Part shown: positions 16,611 to 24,877 of the stretch, in pieces
How positions within the stretch are numbered: the stretch's first letter is position 1
How the letters are laid out: each line of letters opens with the position of its first letter
From: Sphingoaurantiacus capsulatus
Lineage (GTDB): Bacteria > Pseudomonadota > Alphaproteobacteria > Sphingomonadales > Sphingomonadaceae
Direction of reading: 5' to 3'
DNA: 64,000 nt
NCBI RefSeq assembly: GCF_042648405.1
Contig: NZ_JBHRXV010000003.1
Coordinates: 62,001-126,000, forward strand
Made by a program: the position numbers and the translations under genes
The notes under the pieces: generated by a model
Told to the model about the DNA's origin: nothing
Seen by the model: only the letters and a program-made list of their open reading frames with translations
Databases searched by the model: none

Positions 16611-17906
16611 ATGGACTTCGAATATTCGGCAAAGACCAAGGATATGGTCGCCCGCGTGCGGGCATTCATGGACAAGCATGTCTATCCGAACGTGGAGCGC
16701 TTCGACCGCGAGCTCAATGAAGGCGGCGACCGCTGGAAGGTCATTCCGGTCATCGAGGAGCTGAAGCCGCTGGCCCGCAAGGAAGGCCTGTGGAACATGT
16801 TCGTGCCGCCGAGCCACGGCGGCGTTCCGGTGCACGAATATCATTTCGAGGGCACGCCCCTCACCAACCTCGAATACGCCCCCCTCGCCGAGGAGATGGG
16901 CCGCGTCGGCTGGGCGTCGGAAGTGTTCAACTGCTCGGCGCCGGACACCGGCAACATGGAAGTGTTCGCGCGCTACGGCACCAAGGAGCAGCAGGACAAG
17001 TGGCTGGTGCCGCTGGCCAACGGCGAGATCCGTTCGGCCTTCCTGATGACCGAGCCCGCCGTCGCGTCGTCGGACGCCACCAACATCGAAACCTCGATCC
17101 GCCGCGAAGGCGACGAGTACGTGATCAACGGCCGGAAATGGTGGTCGTCGGGCGTGGGCGATCCGCGCTGCAAGGTGGCGATCGTCATGGGCAAGACCGA
17201 CACGGATGCGCCCAAGCATCTGCAGCAGTCGCAGATCCTCGTGCCGCTCGATGCGCCGGGCATCGAGATCGTCCGCATGCTCAACGTCTTCGGCTACGAC
17301 GACGCCCCGCACGGCCATGCCGAGGTGGTGATGAAGGACGTCCGCGTGCCGGCAACGAACATCCTGCTCGGCGAGGGCCGCGGCTTCGAGATCGCGCAGG
17401 GGCGCCTCGGGCCGGGCCGTATCCACCACTGCATGCGCACGATCGGCGCGGCGGAAGTGGCGCTGGAGAAGATGGCGCGCCGCCTGCTCAGCCGCGAGGC
17501 GTTCGGCAAGCGCATCTCCGAGCATTCGGTTTGGGAGGAGCGCATCGCCGCCGCCCGCATCGACATCGAGATGACCCGCCTGCTCTGCCTGAAGGCGTCC
17601 TACATGATGGACACCGTCGGCAATAAGGTCGCGCGCAACGAGATCGCGATGATCAAGGTCGCCGCGCCGAAGATGGCGCTGCGCATCATCGACGACGCGA
17701 TCCAGGCGCACGGCGGCGGTGGCGTCAGCCAGGACTACGGCCTCGCCAAGGCCTATGCCGGCATCCGCACCCTGCGCCTCGCCGACGGCCCGGACGAGGT
17801 GCACAACCGCACCGTCGCCCGCGGCGAATACGCGAAATACGCGGGCAACAGCATGCGCGCCGCCAACGAGCGCGACGAGGCCACGCTGGTTCCGGGCGCG
17901 CGGTGA
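16611..17906 (+). CDS. Acyl-CoA dehydrogenase
   Basis: FAD enzyme of 431 residues that introduces a 2,3 double bond into an acyl-CoA. It shows the N-terminal helical domain, the FAD/substrate-binding segment AFLMTEPAVASSDATNIETS, and the C-terminal QAHGGGGVSQDYGLAKAYAG and RLADGPDEVH motifs. The pattern matches the ACAD10/11-like group. The start follows a GGGAGGAA ribosome site 5 nt upstream. The next gene is a thiolase-like protein, consistent with fatty- or branched-acid breakdown. Confidence 0.93.
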   Translation: MDFEYSAKTKDMVARVRAFMDKHVYPNVERFDRELNEGGDRWKVIPVIEELKPLARKEGLWNMFVPPSHGGVPVHEYHFEGTPLTNLEYAPLAEEMGRVGWASEVFNCSAPDTGNMEVFARYGTKEQQDKWLVPLANGEIRSAFLMTEPAVASSDATNIETSIRREGDEYVINGRKWWSSGVGDPRCKVAIVMGKTDTDAPKHLQQSQILVPLDAPGIEIVRMLNVFGYDDAPHGHAEVVMKDVRVPATNILLGEGRGFEIAQGRLGPGRIHHCMRTIGAAEVALEKMARRLLSREAFGKRISEHSVWEERIAAARIDIEMTRLLCLKASYMMDTVGNKVARNEIAMIKVAAPKMALRIIDDAIQAHGGGGVSQDYGLAKAYAGIRTLRLADGPDEVHNRTVARGEYAKYAGNSMRAANERDEATLVPGAR

Positions 17907-17910
17907 CGTT

Positions 17911-18028
17911 CCCCTATCCCTGAGGGGAGAGGGCGACTCGCGCCAGCGAGCGGGGAGAGGGTGGTTTCCACGTTCGCGCTAATCTCCGACCACCCTCTCC
18001 CTAACCCTCTCCCCTCCCGGGAGAGGGA
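17911..18028. repeat. Long inverted repeat, family L, copy 2
   Basis: The left half (GAGGGGAGAGGGCG through GGGGAGAGGGTGGT) and the right half (ACCACCCTCTCCC through CCCTCTCCCCTCCCGGGAGA) are complementary. It lies between two co-directional genes, and its last GGGAGAGGGA ends against the next start codon, where it may serve as a ribosome site. Confidence 0.75.
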
Positions 18029-19561
18029 ATGAGGTTCATGATGGTCGATCCGCGTACCCCCGTCCTCGTCGGCGTCGCCCAATATGTCGACCGCGACAGC
18101 GAGCCCGTCAGCGCGCTGTCGCCGGCCGACATGCTGGCCCGTGTCGCGGAAGGCGCCATCGCTGACAGCGGTGGCGCCGGCATCGCGGCGGCGCTCGACA
18201 TGGTGGCGGTCATCCGGCTGTTCGCCGATTCGGGGCCGGCGTTCGCGTCGCCGTTCGGCCATTACACCAACCTGCCGCGCTCGCTCGCCAACCGGATCGG
18301 TGCCAGCCCGCGCGAGCTGATCTATCCGCCGGTCGGCGGCAACACCCCGCAGATGATGGTGAACCTGCTCGCCGAGCGGATCGCCAACGGCGAGGCGGAG
18401 GTGGCGCTGATCGCCGGCTGCGAGCCGCTGCGCACGCAGGCGAAGGCGCAGAAGGTCGGCATCGCGCTGAACTGGGGCGAGGATACCAGCGACACGCCCG
18501 ATGCCCTCGACAAGGACAAGCCGATGATCTCGCGCCACGAGCTGGCGCACGGCATTGCCCTTCCCGTTTCGGTCTATCCGCTGTTCGAGAATGCCGTCGG
18601 CCATCATTACGGCCGGACGCCGCTGGAACATCGCGCCAAGATCGGCGAGCTGATGGCACCGTTCACCAAGGTGGCGGCCGCCAACCCCTATGCCACCCTG
18701 CCGATCGAGCGCACGCCCGAGGAGCTGGTGACGCCGACCGACGCCAACCGCTACATCGGCTATCCCTATACCAAGTTCCTCAACTCGCTCCTGTTCGTCG
18801 ACCAGGCGGCGGCGCTGCTGATGATGTCGACGGCAGCGGCCGACCGGCTCGGCGTGCGGCAGGACAAGCGCGTCTATCTGCACGGCTGTGCCGACACGCA
18901 TGAGAAGATGCTGGTGTCCGACCGCGTCGACTATTGGTCGTCGCCGGCGGTGAAGGTGGGCGCGGCGCATGCGCTGGCCCAAGCGGGCAAGACGCCCGCC
19001 GACCTGCAGCATATCGAAATCTATTCCTGCTTCCCGGTCGCGGTGGAGATTGCCGCCGACATGATCGGCATCGCCCATGATGATCCGCGCGGACTGACCT
19101 TGACCGGCGGGCTCCCTTATTTCGGCGGCCCCGGCAACAACTACTCGACGCATGGCATCGCCGAAGTCGTGGAGCGGTGCCGCGCCGCGCCCGGCAGCTT
19201 CGGACTGGTGTTTGCCAACGGCGGCTACCTGACCAAGCATGGCTTCGGCGTCTATTCGACCGAGCCAACGCAAGGTGCGTGGAGCCGCACCGACCCGGCG
19301 ACCTATCAGGCCGAGATCGACGCGATGCCGTCGCCACCCCTCGCCGAGCAGCCGTCGGGCGAGGGCGTGGTCGAGACCTTCACCGTGATCTTCGACAAGG
19401 GCCGACCCGTCGTGGGCACGATCATCGGCCGGCTGAGCAGCGGCGAACGCTTCCTCGCGCAGATGCATGACCGGCTCGACGAGCTGATCGACCAGCCGGT
19501 GATCGGCCGGCGCATCGCGGTCGAGGCGGGAACGCCGGCCAACATCGCTACCTTCGTCTAG
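18029..19561 (+). CDS. Thiolase-like acetyl-CoA acetyltransferase family protein
   Basis: Protein of 506-510 residues in the thiolase superfamily (SCP-x/acetyl-CoA acetyltransferase group). Visible features are TPVLVGVAQY at the start, ALIAGCEPLRTQAKA near the nucleophile position, and a C-terminal half with IEIYSCFPVAVEIAADMIGI, LTGGLPYFGGPGNNYSTHGI and FANGGYLTKHGFGVYS. The late cysteine and glycine-rich segment fit a thiolase active site, but degradative and non-catalytic roles cannot be separated. Three start codons compete (18029, 18038, 18041); the palindromic repeat upstream blurs the ribosome site. Confidence 0.85.
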   Translation: MRFMMVDPRTPVLVGVAQYVDRDSEPVSALSPADMLARVAEGAIADSGGAGIAAALDMVAVIRLFADSGPAFASPFGHYTNLPRSLANRIGASPRELIYPPVGGNTPQMMVNLLAERIANGEAEVALIAGCEPLRTQAKAQKVGIALNWGEDTSDTPDALDKDKPMISRHELAHGIALPVSVYPLFENAVGHHYGRTPLEHRAKIGELMAPFTKVAAANPYATLPIERTPEELVTPTDANRYIGYPYTKFLNSLLFVDQAAALLMMSTAAADRLGVRQDKRVYLHGCADTHEKMLVSDRVDYWSSPAVKVGAAHALAQAGKTPADLQHIEIYSCFPVAVEIAADMIGIAHDDPRGLTLTGGLPYFGGPGNNYSTHGIAEVVERCRAAPGSFGLVFANGGYLTKHGFGVYSTEPTQGAWSRTDPATYQAEIDAMPSPPLAEQPSGEGVVETFTVIFDKGRPVVGTIIGRLSSGERFLAQMHDRLDELIDQPVIGRRIAVEAGTPANIATFV

Positions 19562-19583
19562 CGCTCCGCTCTCTCCGCTTAAC

Positions 19584-19664
19584 GTCATCCTGACGAAAGT
19601 CAGGATCTCTCCGCGCGTATCCACCGTTCACGCCGCAGGAGATCCTGACTTTCGTCAGGATGAC
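19584..19664. repeat. Hairpin repeat, family H, copy 2
   Basis: GTCATCCTGACGAAAGTCAG at the left pairs with CTGACTTTCGTCAGGATGAC at the right. The layout matches the copy at 7987 but the arm sequence differs, with both arms changed together. It lies after the thiolase gene. Confidence 0.8.
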
Positions 19665-19717
19665 GTGGATGGCATGGGTGATGCGGCACCCGGCGGCGAC
19701 ACGAAGCAGGAGACATC

Positions 19718-20815
19718 ATGCGCATCGGAATCCTGACCGGCGGCGGCGACGTGCCGGGGCTCAACCCCTGCATCCGCTCGATTACCCTCTCTGCGCTTGA
19801 CCGGGGCTGGGACGTCGTCGGCTTCCGTCGCGGCTGGCAGGGGCTGCTCGACATCGATCTGGACGATCCGGCGACGATCGCCGCCAACAGCTTCGGACTT
19901 GGCCGTGAGAATGTGCGCGGCATCGACCGGCAGGGCGGCACCATCCTCCACACCTCGCGGCTCGACCCTCGCACCGTCGACGGCGGCGACCGCACCGACC
20001 ATGTGCTGAACGTGCTCGACCATATGGGCGTCGATGCGATGGTGACGCTCGGCGGCGACGGCACGCTGCGTTTCTCGGCGCACCTCGCGAGCCTCGGCTA
20101 CCCCGTCGTCTCGGTACCGAAGACGATGGATAACGACGTGTTCGGCACCGACTATTGCATCGGCTTCGCCACCGCGGTCAGCCGCTCCGTAGAGGCGATC
20201 TCGCGGCTGCGTACCACCACCGAGAGCCACGAGCGCATCGCGGTCGTCGAGCTGTTCGGTCGGCGCAGCGGCGAGACGGCGCTGCTCGCCGGCTTCCTCG
20301 CACAGGTCGACCGCACGGTGATCTCCGAGGTGCCCGCCGATCTCGACAAGCTGCTGCCGCTGCTCGACGAGGACAAGCGCAGCAACCCGGCGAACTACGC
20401 CGTGCTGGTGGTGTCGGAAGGCGCCTGCCTTGCCGGGGAACGGCAGGAGCAGGGGCTGTCGAAATCGGCGACGGCGCGCGAGGATGTCGGCATCGGCTTT
20501 CGCCTTGCCCGCCAGATCGAGACGCGCACCGGCCATGGCACCGTATTGCAGGAACTCGCCTACCTCATGCGCGCCGGCGAGCCCGACGCGCTCGACCGCA
20601 TGGTCGGCTTCGCGTTCGGCGGCTTGGCGGTTCAGCTGATCGAGGAAAAACGCCACGGCCGCATGCTGGCGTTGAAGAATGGCGCTTACACACATGTCCC
20701 CGTCGACACGCTGCTGCACGGCACCAAGATCGTCGATGTCGACGCCCTCTACGACCGCGACGCCTATCGCGCGAAGCTCGCGAAGATCGAGGGCATGCCG
20801 ATGTTTCTCTACTGA
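19718..20815 (+). CDS. pfkA: 6-phosphofructokinase
   Basis: Cytoplasmic kinase of 365 residues that phosphorylates fructose 6-phosphate. It has ILTGGGDVPGLNPCI at the N-terminus, VTLGGDGTLRFSA near 107-119 and the fructose-phosphate site PKTMDND near 134-140. The residue after GGD is glycine (ATP-type) while the loop has lysine in PKTMDND (common in pyrophosphate-type enzymes). This glycine/lysine pair marks the mixed group III; related actinobacterial enzymes with the pair use ATP. The phosphoryl donor is therefore uncertain, with ATP more likely. Confidence 0.92.
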   Translation: MRIGILTGGGDVPGLNPCIRSITLSALDRGWDVVGFRRGWQGLLDIDLDDPATIAANSFGLGRENVRGIDRQGGTILHTSRLDPRTVDGGDRTDHVLNVLDHMGVDAMVTLGGDGTLRFSAHLASLGYPVVSVPKTMDNDVFGTDYCIGFATAVSRSVEAISRLRTTTESHERIAVVELFGRRSGETALLAGFLAQVDRTVISEVPADLDKLLPLLDEDKRSNPANYAVLVVSEGACLAGERQEQGLSKSATAREDVGIGFRLARQIETRTGHGTVLQELAYLMRAGEPDALDRMVGFAFGGLAVQLIEEKRHGRMLALKNGAYTHVPVDTLLHGTKIVDVDALYDRDAYRAKLAKIEGMPMFLY

Positions 20816-20927
20816 TTGTCGCCACAGCGAAATAAAGCGGGGTTGGGGCTGTTGCAGCCCCCCAACCCATCTGCTACACGGCGCGCCTTACCAGCTCGGC
20901 GGGTCGATTTTCAGCCCGCTTTCACGT

Positions 20928-21014
20928 GCGGTCGTGGCGGAACTGGTAGACGCGCAGCGTTGAGGTCGCTGTGGCCGAAAGGCCGTGGAAGTTCGAGTCT
21001 TCTCGACCGCACCA
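20928..21014 (+). tRNA. tRNA-Leu (anticodon GAG)
   Basis: An 87-nt class II tRNA. The acceptor strands GCGGTCG and CGACCGC pair perfectly, and the 3' ACCA is encoded. The anticodon stem CAGCG/CGCTG closes a loop TTGAGGT with anticodon GAG. The long variable arm GTGGCCGAAAGGCCGT is typical of leucine tRNAs, and the T arm carries GAAG-TTCGAGT-CTTC. Its 3' end and downstream flank recur in diverged form at 34442, so it is a likely integration site. Confidence 0.97.
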
Positions 21015-21088
21015 CCGAGCTATTCTCTGCAAAAACAACTACTTAGCTGCCAGAAATGGCGGGGCGAAAGCCCCGACATTTCGGTGGC
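21009..21088. repeat. tRNA-3'-flank element, copy A (possible att side)
   Basis: It runs from the last bases of tRNA-Leu (GCACCA) through GAGCTA, AAAAACA and TTAGCTGCCA to a hairpin: GCC-A-GAAAT...GGGGC-GAAA-GCCCC...ATTTC-GGT-GGC. Copy B at 34442-34520 keeps the same spaced words, but the hairpin stems differ by compensating base changes (AAGCG/CGCTT, GGGGT/ACCCC). It could be an attachment-site flank, a structured RNA, or both. Confidence 0.6.
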
Positions 21089-21517
21089 TTATGCGCCATT
21101 GGTCAACGCACCTGCGGCCAGAGAACTTCAGCCAAATAGATTGCGCGAAACAGACGCCCTAACCTTTCTCATCTCCTTTTCGATTGAGAGGACGGCCATC
21201 TGAATGGGGCAGCGGAAATTGTAATTCATGGCGTCCAGATTTCGATTGCGAGTGTACGTTCTCCCGCGATCACGACGCGTCGGGACGAGGTTGCGTGCTT
21301 ATTACTTGCCCATCACTTTCGGAACCGGATCATTCGTTCTCCGTTGAGTGGGAGCCGCGAGCCGCGGCAGCGGGGACATCCATGATCCGCAACGTAATCG
21401 CCAAGGAGGGTCTGAGCGACCGCGACCAGCGGGTGACCAAGCCTCCCAAAATGCGACGTGGCCCCGGGGGTTCGGAAGACCCTTGGCCCCGCGTCGGGCC
21501 GACCATGGCGCTGGCAC
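21089..21517. other. Gene-poor stretch after tRNA-Leu
   Basis: About 430 bases with no coding region I can support. Short open frames on both strands have no recognisable product or ribosome site. It could contain decayed coding sequence or the upstream region of the following GNAT gene. Confidence 0.5.
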
Positions 21518-22033
21518 GTGCGTAGTGGCGGTCATGTCGACGTGGCGAACTCGACCGAGCGCGTCATTATCGAAAGCATGATGCAGCTCTACGTCCACGA
21601 TTTTTCGGCGAATTGGGCAGGAACTTCCTACGGCGACGTCGACGATCGCGGCCGCTTTGCCGCATATCCGCTCGACCCCTATTGGTCCCGGGCCGACCAC
21701 ATACCGTGGCTCATCCGGCAAAACGGCCAACTGGCGGGCTTTTGCCTGACAAATGTCGACAGCCACATTGGACGCGCAATCGACCGGAACGTCGCCGAGT
21801 TCTTCATTCTCCGGAAATATCGGGGGCACGGCGTCGGGATGACGGCAGCCCATGCGCTATTCGCCCGAAAGCCCGGCATCTGGGAGGTGGCGGTGGAAAC
21901 TCAGAACCCCCAGGCGGTCGAATTCTGGCGTCGAACGGTTCACGGCTGCCGAGCAGCGCGAGACGTCGAGGAAGTGGAGATGCGGTCGCCGGACTGGAAC
22001 GGGCCGGTCCTTCACTTCCGAATCTCCGCCTGA
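21518..22033 (+). CDS. GNAT family N-acetyltransferase, N-terminus uncertain
   Basis: Acetyltransferase of up to about 171 residues. MMQLYVHDFSANWAGTS is a recognisable N-terminal signature of one GNAT group, and motif A appears as FFILRKYRGHGVGMTAAHALF. The C-terminal ETQNPQAVEFWRRTV is the usual GNAT end. Full-length relatives start about 20 residues before MMQLY; only GTG codons (21518, 21542) are available there, with no clear ribosome site. The reading frame stays open to 21458, but that extension looks non-coding. The gene may be intact with a weak start or slightly 5'-damaged. It is the first gene inside the putative island. Confidence 0.75.
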   Translation: MRSGGHVDVANSTERVIIESMMQLYVHDFSANWAGTSYGDVDDRGRFAAYPLDPYWSRADHIPWLIRQNGQLAGFCLTNVDSHIGRAIDRNVAEFFILRKYRGHGVGMTAAHALFARKPGIWEVAVETQNPQAVEFWRRTVHGCRAARDVEEVEMRSPDWNGPVLHFRISA

Positions 22034-22057
22034 GCCGATCCGAGGGATAGACGGATA

Positions 22058-23806
22058 TCAGCGCTCGGTTTCCAGGCTGCGCAGAAACTCGATCACGTCG
22101 GATCGCTTGGTCGAGTCGGAGATGTAAAAGGGATGCGCCGCGTTGGCGCCGCGCGCCGGGTCGAACAGGCTGTTGGCGGCGCTGCGGAAATCGGTGCCAA
22201 CGACCGAATCGTCGTGGAGCAGCTTGGTCTTGCGTGTGAGATCGAGCAGCAGCACCAGCGACGTGCCGCGCACCTTGCCGTTGGCGCTGCCGTCGGAAAC
22301 GATATGCTTGTCGTCGAAGAACGGGTTGGGGCCATCAGAGTTCTGGATCGGGGTCTGGGGCGGCATGCGCTGGGCGAGGACCGCCGGCGTGTACGCCGGA
22401 TAGATCGTCGGCATCGGGATGACGTTGGGCGGTACGAAGCGGTTGGGATCGACCTGGTGACACGTGGTGCAGTTGCCGCCGTCGCTTACCGCCAATGTCC
22501 GGAAGACGATCCGCCCGCGGGCCGCGGCGGCGGTGTCGACGTCGGCGGGGCGGCGCGGTGACGGCAGGCTGATGAGATAGGCATTGAGGTCGCGCAGACG
22601 CGTTTCGTCGACACGACGCCCGGTGGGCGATGCCGGCACGCCGGGCGTCAGCCCGGTACGCGACCGCACATAGGGTGTGGTCTCGATCGCAACGCCGGTG
22701 GCGCGCAGCACGCGCTCATAGTCTTCGGCGAGCTCGTCGCCCGTCGCGTTGGCGCGGGTGCGCAGGAAATCACGGCCGGCCGGGGTAAGCAGCGCGGTCG
22801 GGTCGAGCGCGTTCACGAAGACGTTGTTGCTGAAGTCATCGAGCTTGTCGAAGCCGGCCTCGATGCCATAGGGCGCGGCGAGATCCTGCCGGAACAGCGG
22901 CGCGATGTGCAGCGGGTTGCCGATGCCGTCGCCGGTGTCGTCGAAGTGACCGACCGGATAGAAGCGTTCGCCCGTCGTCGGATTGCTTCCGGTCAGATAG
23001 GTATCGGCCTCGGCCTCGGTCGGCAGCGAGCTGACGGTCGTTGCCAACCCGGGGAAGCCGCCGCGGCCGATGGTGCCGCCCGGCAGCGTTTCGAAGCGGG
23101 CCTGCAGGAAGGGATAGTAGGCCAGCGAATTCTGTCCCGCCGCGAAAATGCGGCCGACATCGAGACGGTGCGGCGTCGGGCCGTCGACCGCGCGGCCGAT
23201 CGATCCGGTGGTGTTCAGCGCCACGGTCGGCGGCAGAACGCTATTGTCGGTGATGGCATGGCAGCCGGCGCATGACAGGCCGACCTTGTCGCCCCCGGCG
23301 ATGTTGAGCGTGCCCGTGTTCGCCAGCGCCTTGCGCGTGCCGTCGGGATTGAAGGCGACGACGCCGATCACCGCATTCTGGTTGATCAGCGACAGGGTGA
23401 CGGCGGGGTCACCGAACGCCGTCTGCGCGGGCGGCGTGCCGTCATTGATCTGGGCGATGGCGTTGGTGATGGCGGTGCGCGTCGCCGCGTTCAGCGCATC
23501 GACATTGACCGAAAGCCCGATCTGCAGCGCCTGAAGCGGCGTCAGCCCGGAGGCGGCGATGCCTTGAGGCAGCCGCAGCGCGTCGGTCCAGAACCGCTCG
23601 TTGCCGAATGTTTCAAAGCGGAACGCGTCCTGGCCCGCCGAAGCGTTGCCCGAAACCTGTTTGAATTGGTCGGGAAGGCTGTCAGGCGCAGGAGCGTCTT
23701 GCATCTGCGCGGCTTGTCCCGACCCGCCATCGTCCTTGTCGTCCTCATCGTTGCAAGCCGTCAGCGCGGTGGCGAGCAGGAGAGCAAAAAGAAAGGACTT
23801 GCGCAT
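22058..23806 (-). CDS. Diheme c-type cytochrome lipoprotein
   Basis: Exported protein of 582 residues. A lipoprotein signal (FALLLATALTAC) ends at a lipobox cysteine, followed by an acidic linker. Two heme-c attachment sites are visible, CAGCH at about 179-183 and CTTCH at about 446-450, so it is a diheme protein broadly resembling the cytochrome c peroxidase/MauG-like superfamily. The specific reaction is unknown. ATG 23806 has a CGGGAG ribosome site and begins the signal peptide; an upstream frame extension is not used. It ends 24 nt from the convergent GNAT gene. Confidence 0.9.
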   Translation of the reverse strand: MRKSFLFALLLATALTACNDEDDKDDGGSGQAAQMQDAPAPDSLPDQFKQVSGNASAGQDAFRFETFGNERFWTDALRLPQGIAASGLTPLQALQIGLSVNVDALNAATRTAITNAIAQINDGTPPAQTAFGDPAVTLSLINQNAVIGVVAFNPDGTRKALANTGTLNIAGGDKVGLSCAGCHAITDNSVLPPTVALNTTGSIGRAVDGPTPHRLDVGRIFAAGQNSLAYYPFLQARFETLPGGTIGRGGFPGLATTVSSLPTEAEADTYLTGSNPTTGERFYPVGHFDDTGDGIGNPLHIAPLFRQDLAAPYGIEAGFDKLDDFSNNVFVNALDPTALLTPAGRDFLRTRANATGDELAEDYERVLRATGVAIETTPYVRSRTGLTPGVPASPTGRRVDETRLRDLNAYLISLPSPRRPADVDTAAAARGRIVFRTLAVSDGGNCTTCHQVDPNRFVPPNVIPMPTIYPAYTPAVLAQRMPPQTPIQNSDGPNPFFDDKHIVSDGSANGKVRGTSLVLLLDLTRKTKLLHDDSVVGTDFRSAANSLFDPARGANAAHPFYISDSTKRSDVIEFLRSLETER

Positions 23807-23951
23807 GCCGGCGACTCCCGATGATGGAAATTCGCGAACGACGGCTTGCGAAAGTTGGTTCCGGCTTCGAGATGGCGCTGCGCAATTAGCGATTTCCAGG
23901 CACTTATTTGCCCCGCGAGAGCACCGCAATCCGCCGGCCGGCGTTCACCCG

Positions 23952-24176
23952 CTAGATTTCACCGCCATTGCCGCCGTCCAGCAGGACGACGGTCGATGCC
24001 TGGACGGACACATCCTGTTGCAAGCCGAAGGAATGTGTTTCGCCAGTGCCGTCGTCATATTCCACGCCGGCACCGATGGCGGCGTCGATCGTGAGATCGG
24101 CTTCGCCGCCCAGCTGTTGACCGGTCGAGCCGGCGGCCTCTTCACCTGAGAATATCTTGGAAAGCAGCGGTGGCAT
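23952..24176 (-). CDS. Small acidic protein, candidate type I-secreted peptide
   Basis: A 74-residue protein with no assigned family. It has an almost perfect ribosome site (AAGGAGG, 5 nt spacer), which implies strong translation. The N-terminus MPPLLSKIFSGEE resembles MGGLNNIFGGEG of the 93-aa protein at 27755: both read L-x-x-IF-[GS]-G-E. It has one lysine, one histidine, no arginine and no cysteine. The middle is beta-like (ADLTIDAAIGAGVEYDD, VSVQASTVVLL) and it ends GGNGGEI. The neighbouring secretion cluster and the shared N-terminal motif suggest a secreted substrate; this is inference. Confidence 0.7.
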   Translation of the reverse strand: MPPLLSKIFSGEEAAGSTGQQLGGEADLTIDAAIGAGVEYDDGTGETHSFGLQQDVSVQASTVVLLDGGNGGEI

Positions 24177-24244
24177 GGCGACCTCCTTTACACCTCAACA
24201 GAACGGATCGGGGGAGGTTCACCCAAGCGGCGCGCATCCCGCGC

Positions 24245-24427
24245 TCAGCGGTTGGCGGTTCGCGACATGCGACAGATCAAACGATCGCCGTCCCAAGCTT
24301 CGACGCGATCGAAGGTCGCCAACATGGCGCGGCAACGCAGCAGAGCTTCCTCATCGTCTACACATGCCAGTTCACGGACGTGCCCCGCTTCGTGAGCGGG
24401 CAAACACACCAGCCGGTAGGTCTTCAT
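24245..24427 (-). CDS. Small conserved hypothetical protein, 60 aa
   Basis: A 60-residue cytoplasmic-type protein. The pattern MKTYRLVCL at the start and EAWDGDRLICRM near the end matches a small alphaproteobacterial family that I recall with the ending LWDGDRLV. Function unknown. Its ATG overlaps the stop of the 57-aa gene upstream by 4 nt, so the two are co-translated. Confidence 0.75.
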   Translation of the reverse strand: MKTYRLVCLPAHEAGHVRELACVDDEEALLRCRAMLATFDRVEAWDGDRLICRMSRTANR

Positions 24428-24597
24428 TCAGCCTGCTCGCCGCCCAGCCCCGATGATCGCTCCGTCAGCCGCAAGAGCCGCTCGAGATAGATGGCGGTCC
24501 TCCGATAGTGCGCGGCGATCACCGCCGATGCTGCCGCGCGCCGTGCGAGCTCCAGTTCGCGCTGCGCCCGGTGCATGAGAAAATCCCTGTCGCGCAT
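24424..24597 (-). CDS. Small conserved helical protein, 57 aa, paralogue 1
   Basis: A 57-residue helical protein. A GGAG ribosome site lies 6 nt before ATG 24597, so I prefer it to the longer frame from 24636. The pattern F-x-x-x-RAQRELELAR...V-x-A-H-Y-x-x-x-A-x-Y aligns with the 57-aa protein at 32246-32419 (YFRAREQEELARAA...VAAVHRDMARRY). The pair frames the secretion cluster, one at each end. Function unknown. It probably heads the minus-strand small-gene operon driven from the AT-rich promoter region. Confidence 0.75.
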   Translation of the reverse strand: MRDRDFLMHRAQRELELARRAAASAVIAAHYRRTAIYLERLLRLTERSSGLGGEQAE

Positions 24598-24639
24598 CGT
24601 AGTCTCCGAAACAGCGAGCCCGAAGATGGACACCATTTC

Positions 24640-24800
24640 CTGCTATTGGACATAGTAATCAGTAAAAAGCGACAATAGTTAACCAAAATCAATTTTGAAA
24701 TTGATCCATATCAATAATCATTATTTCTAGATATAATTATGAAACACCACACATTATTTTGTTTTATTATAAAATATCTGGAACTGATTTTTCACCGGAA
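24640..24800. promoter_or_regulatory. AT-rich divergent promoter region
   Basis: About 160 bases of very AT-rich DNA in a GC-rich genome, between the minus-strand small-gene operon and the plus-strand tolC gene. It contains several AT-rich -10-like words, for example TATAATTAT near 24731. The composition contrast suggests transfer or a silencing/regulatory zone. Beyond the FNR-type box and palindrome, no coding sequence is evident. Confidence 0.6.
24688..24714. promoter_or_regulatory. Perfect FNR/FixK-type box overlapping a second palindrome
   Basis: TTGATCCATATCAA at 24701-24714 fits the FNR/FixK consensus TTGAT-N4-ATCAA exactly. Directly overlapping it at 24688-24705 is the perfect palindrome ATCAATTT-TG-AAATTGAT, so ATCAA/TTGAT half sites alternate three times. 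A Crp/Fnr-family regulator is encoded 8 kb downstream. The box is placed to control both the small-gene operon and tolC; binding is inferred. Confidence 0.7.
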
Positions 24801-24877
24801 AGTTATCGCCCAACGCCATCGCGAAGGAGCGTCGTTTGCAGACCTGTTTTCCGTCACCCTTGTTGGCGGCGAACTAA

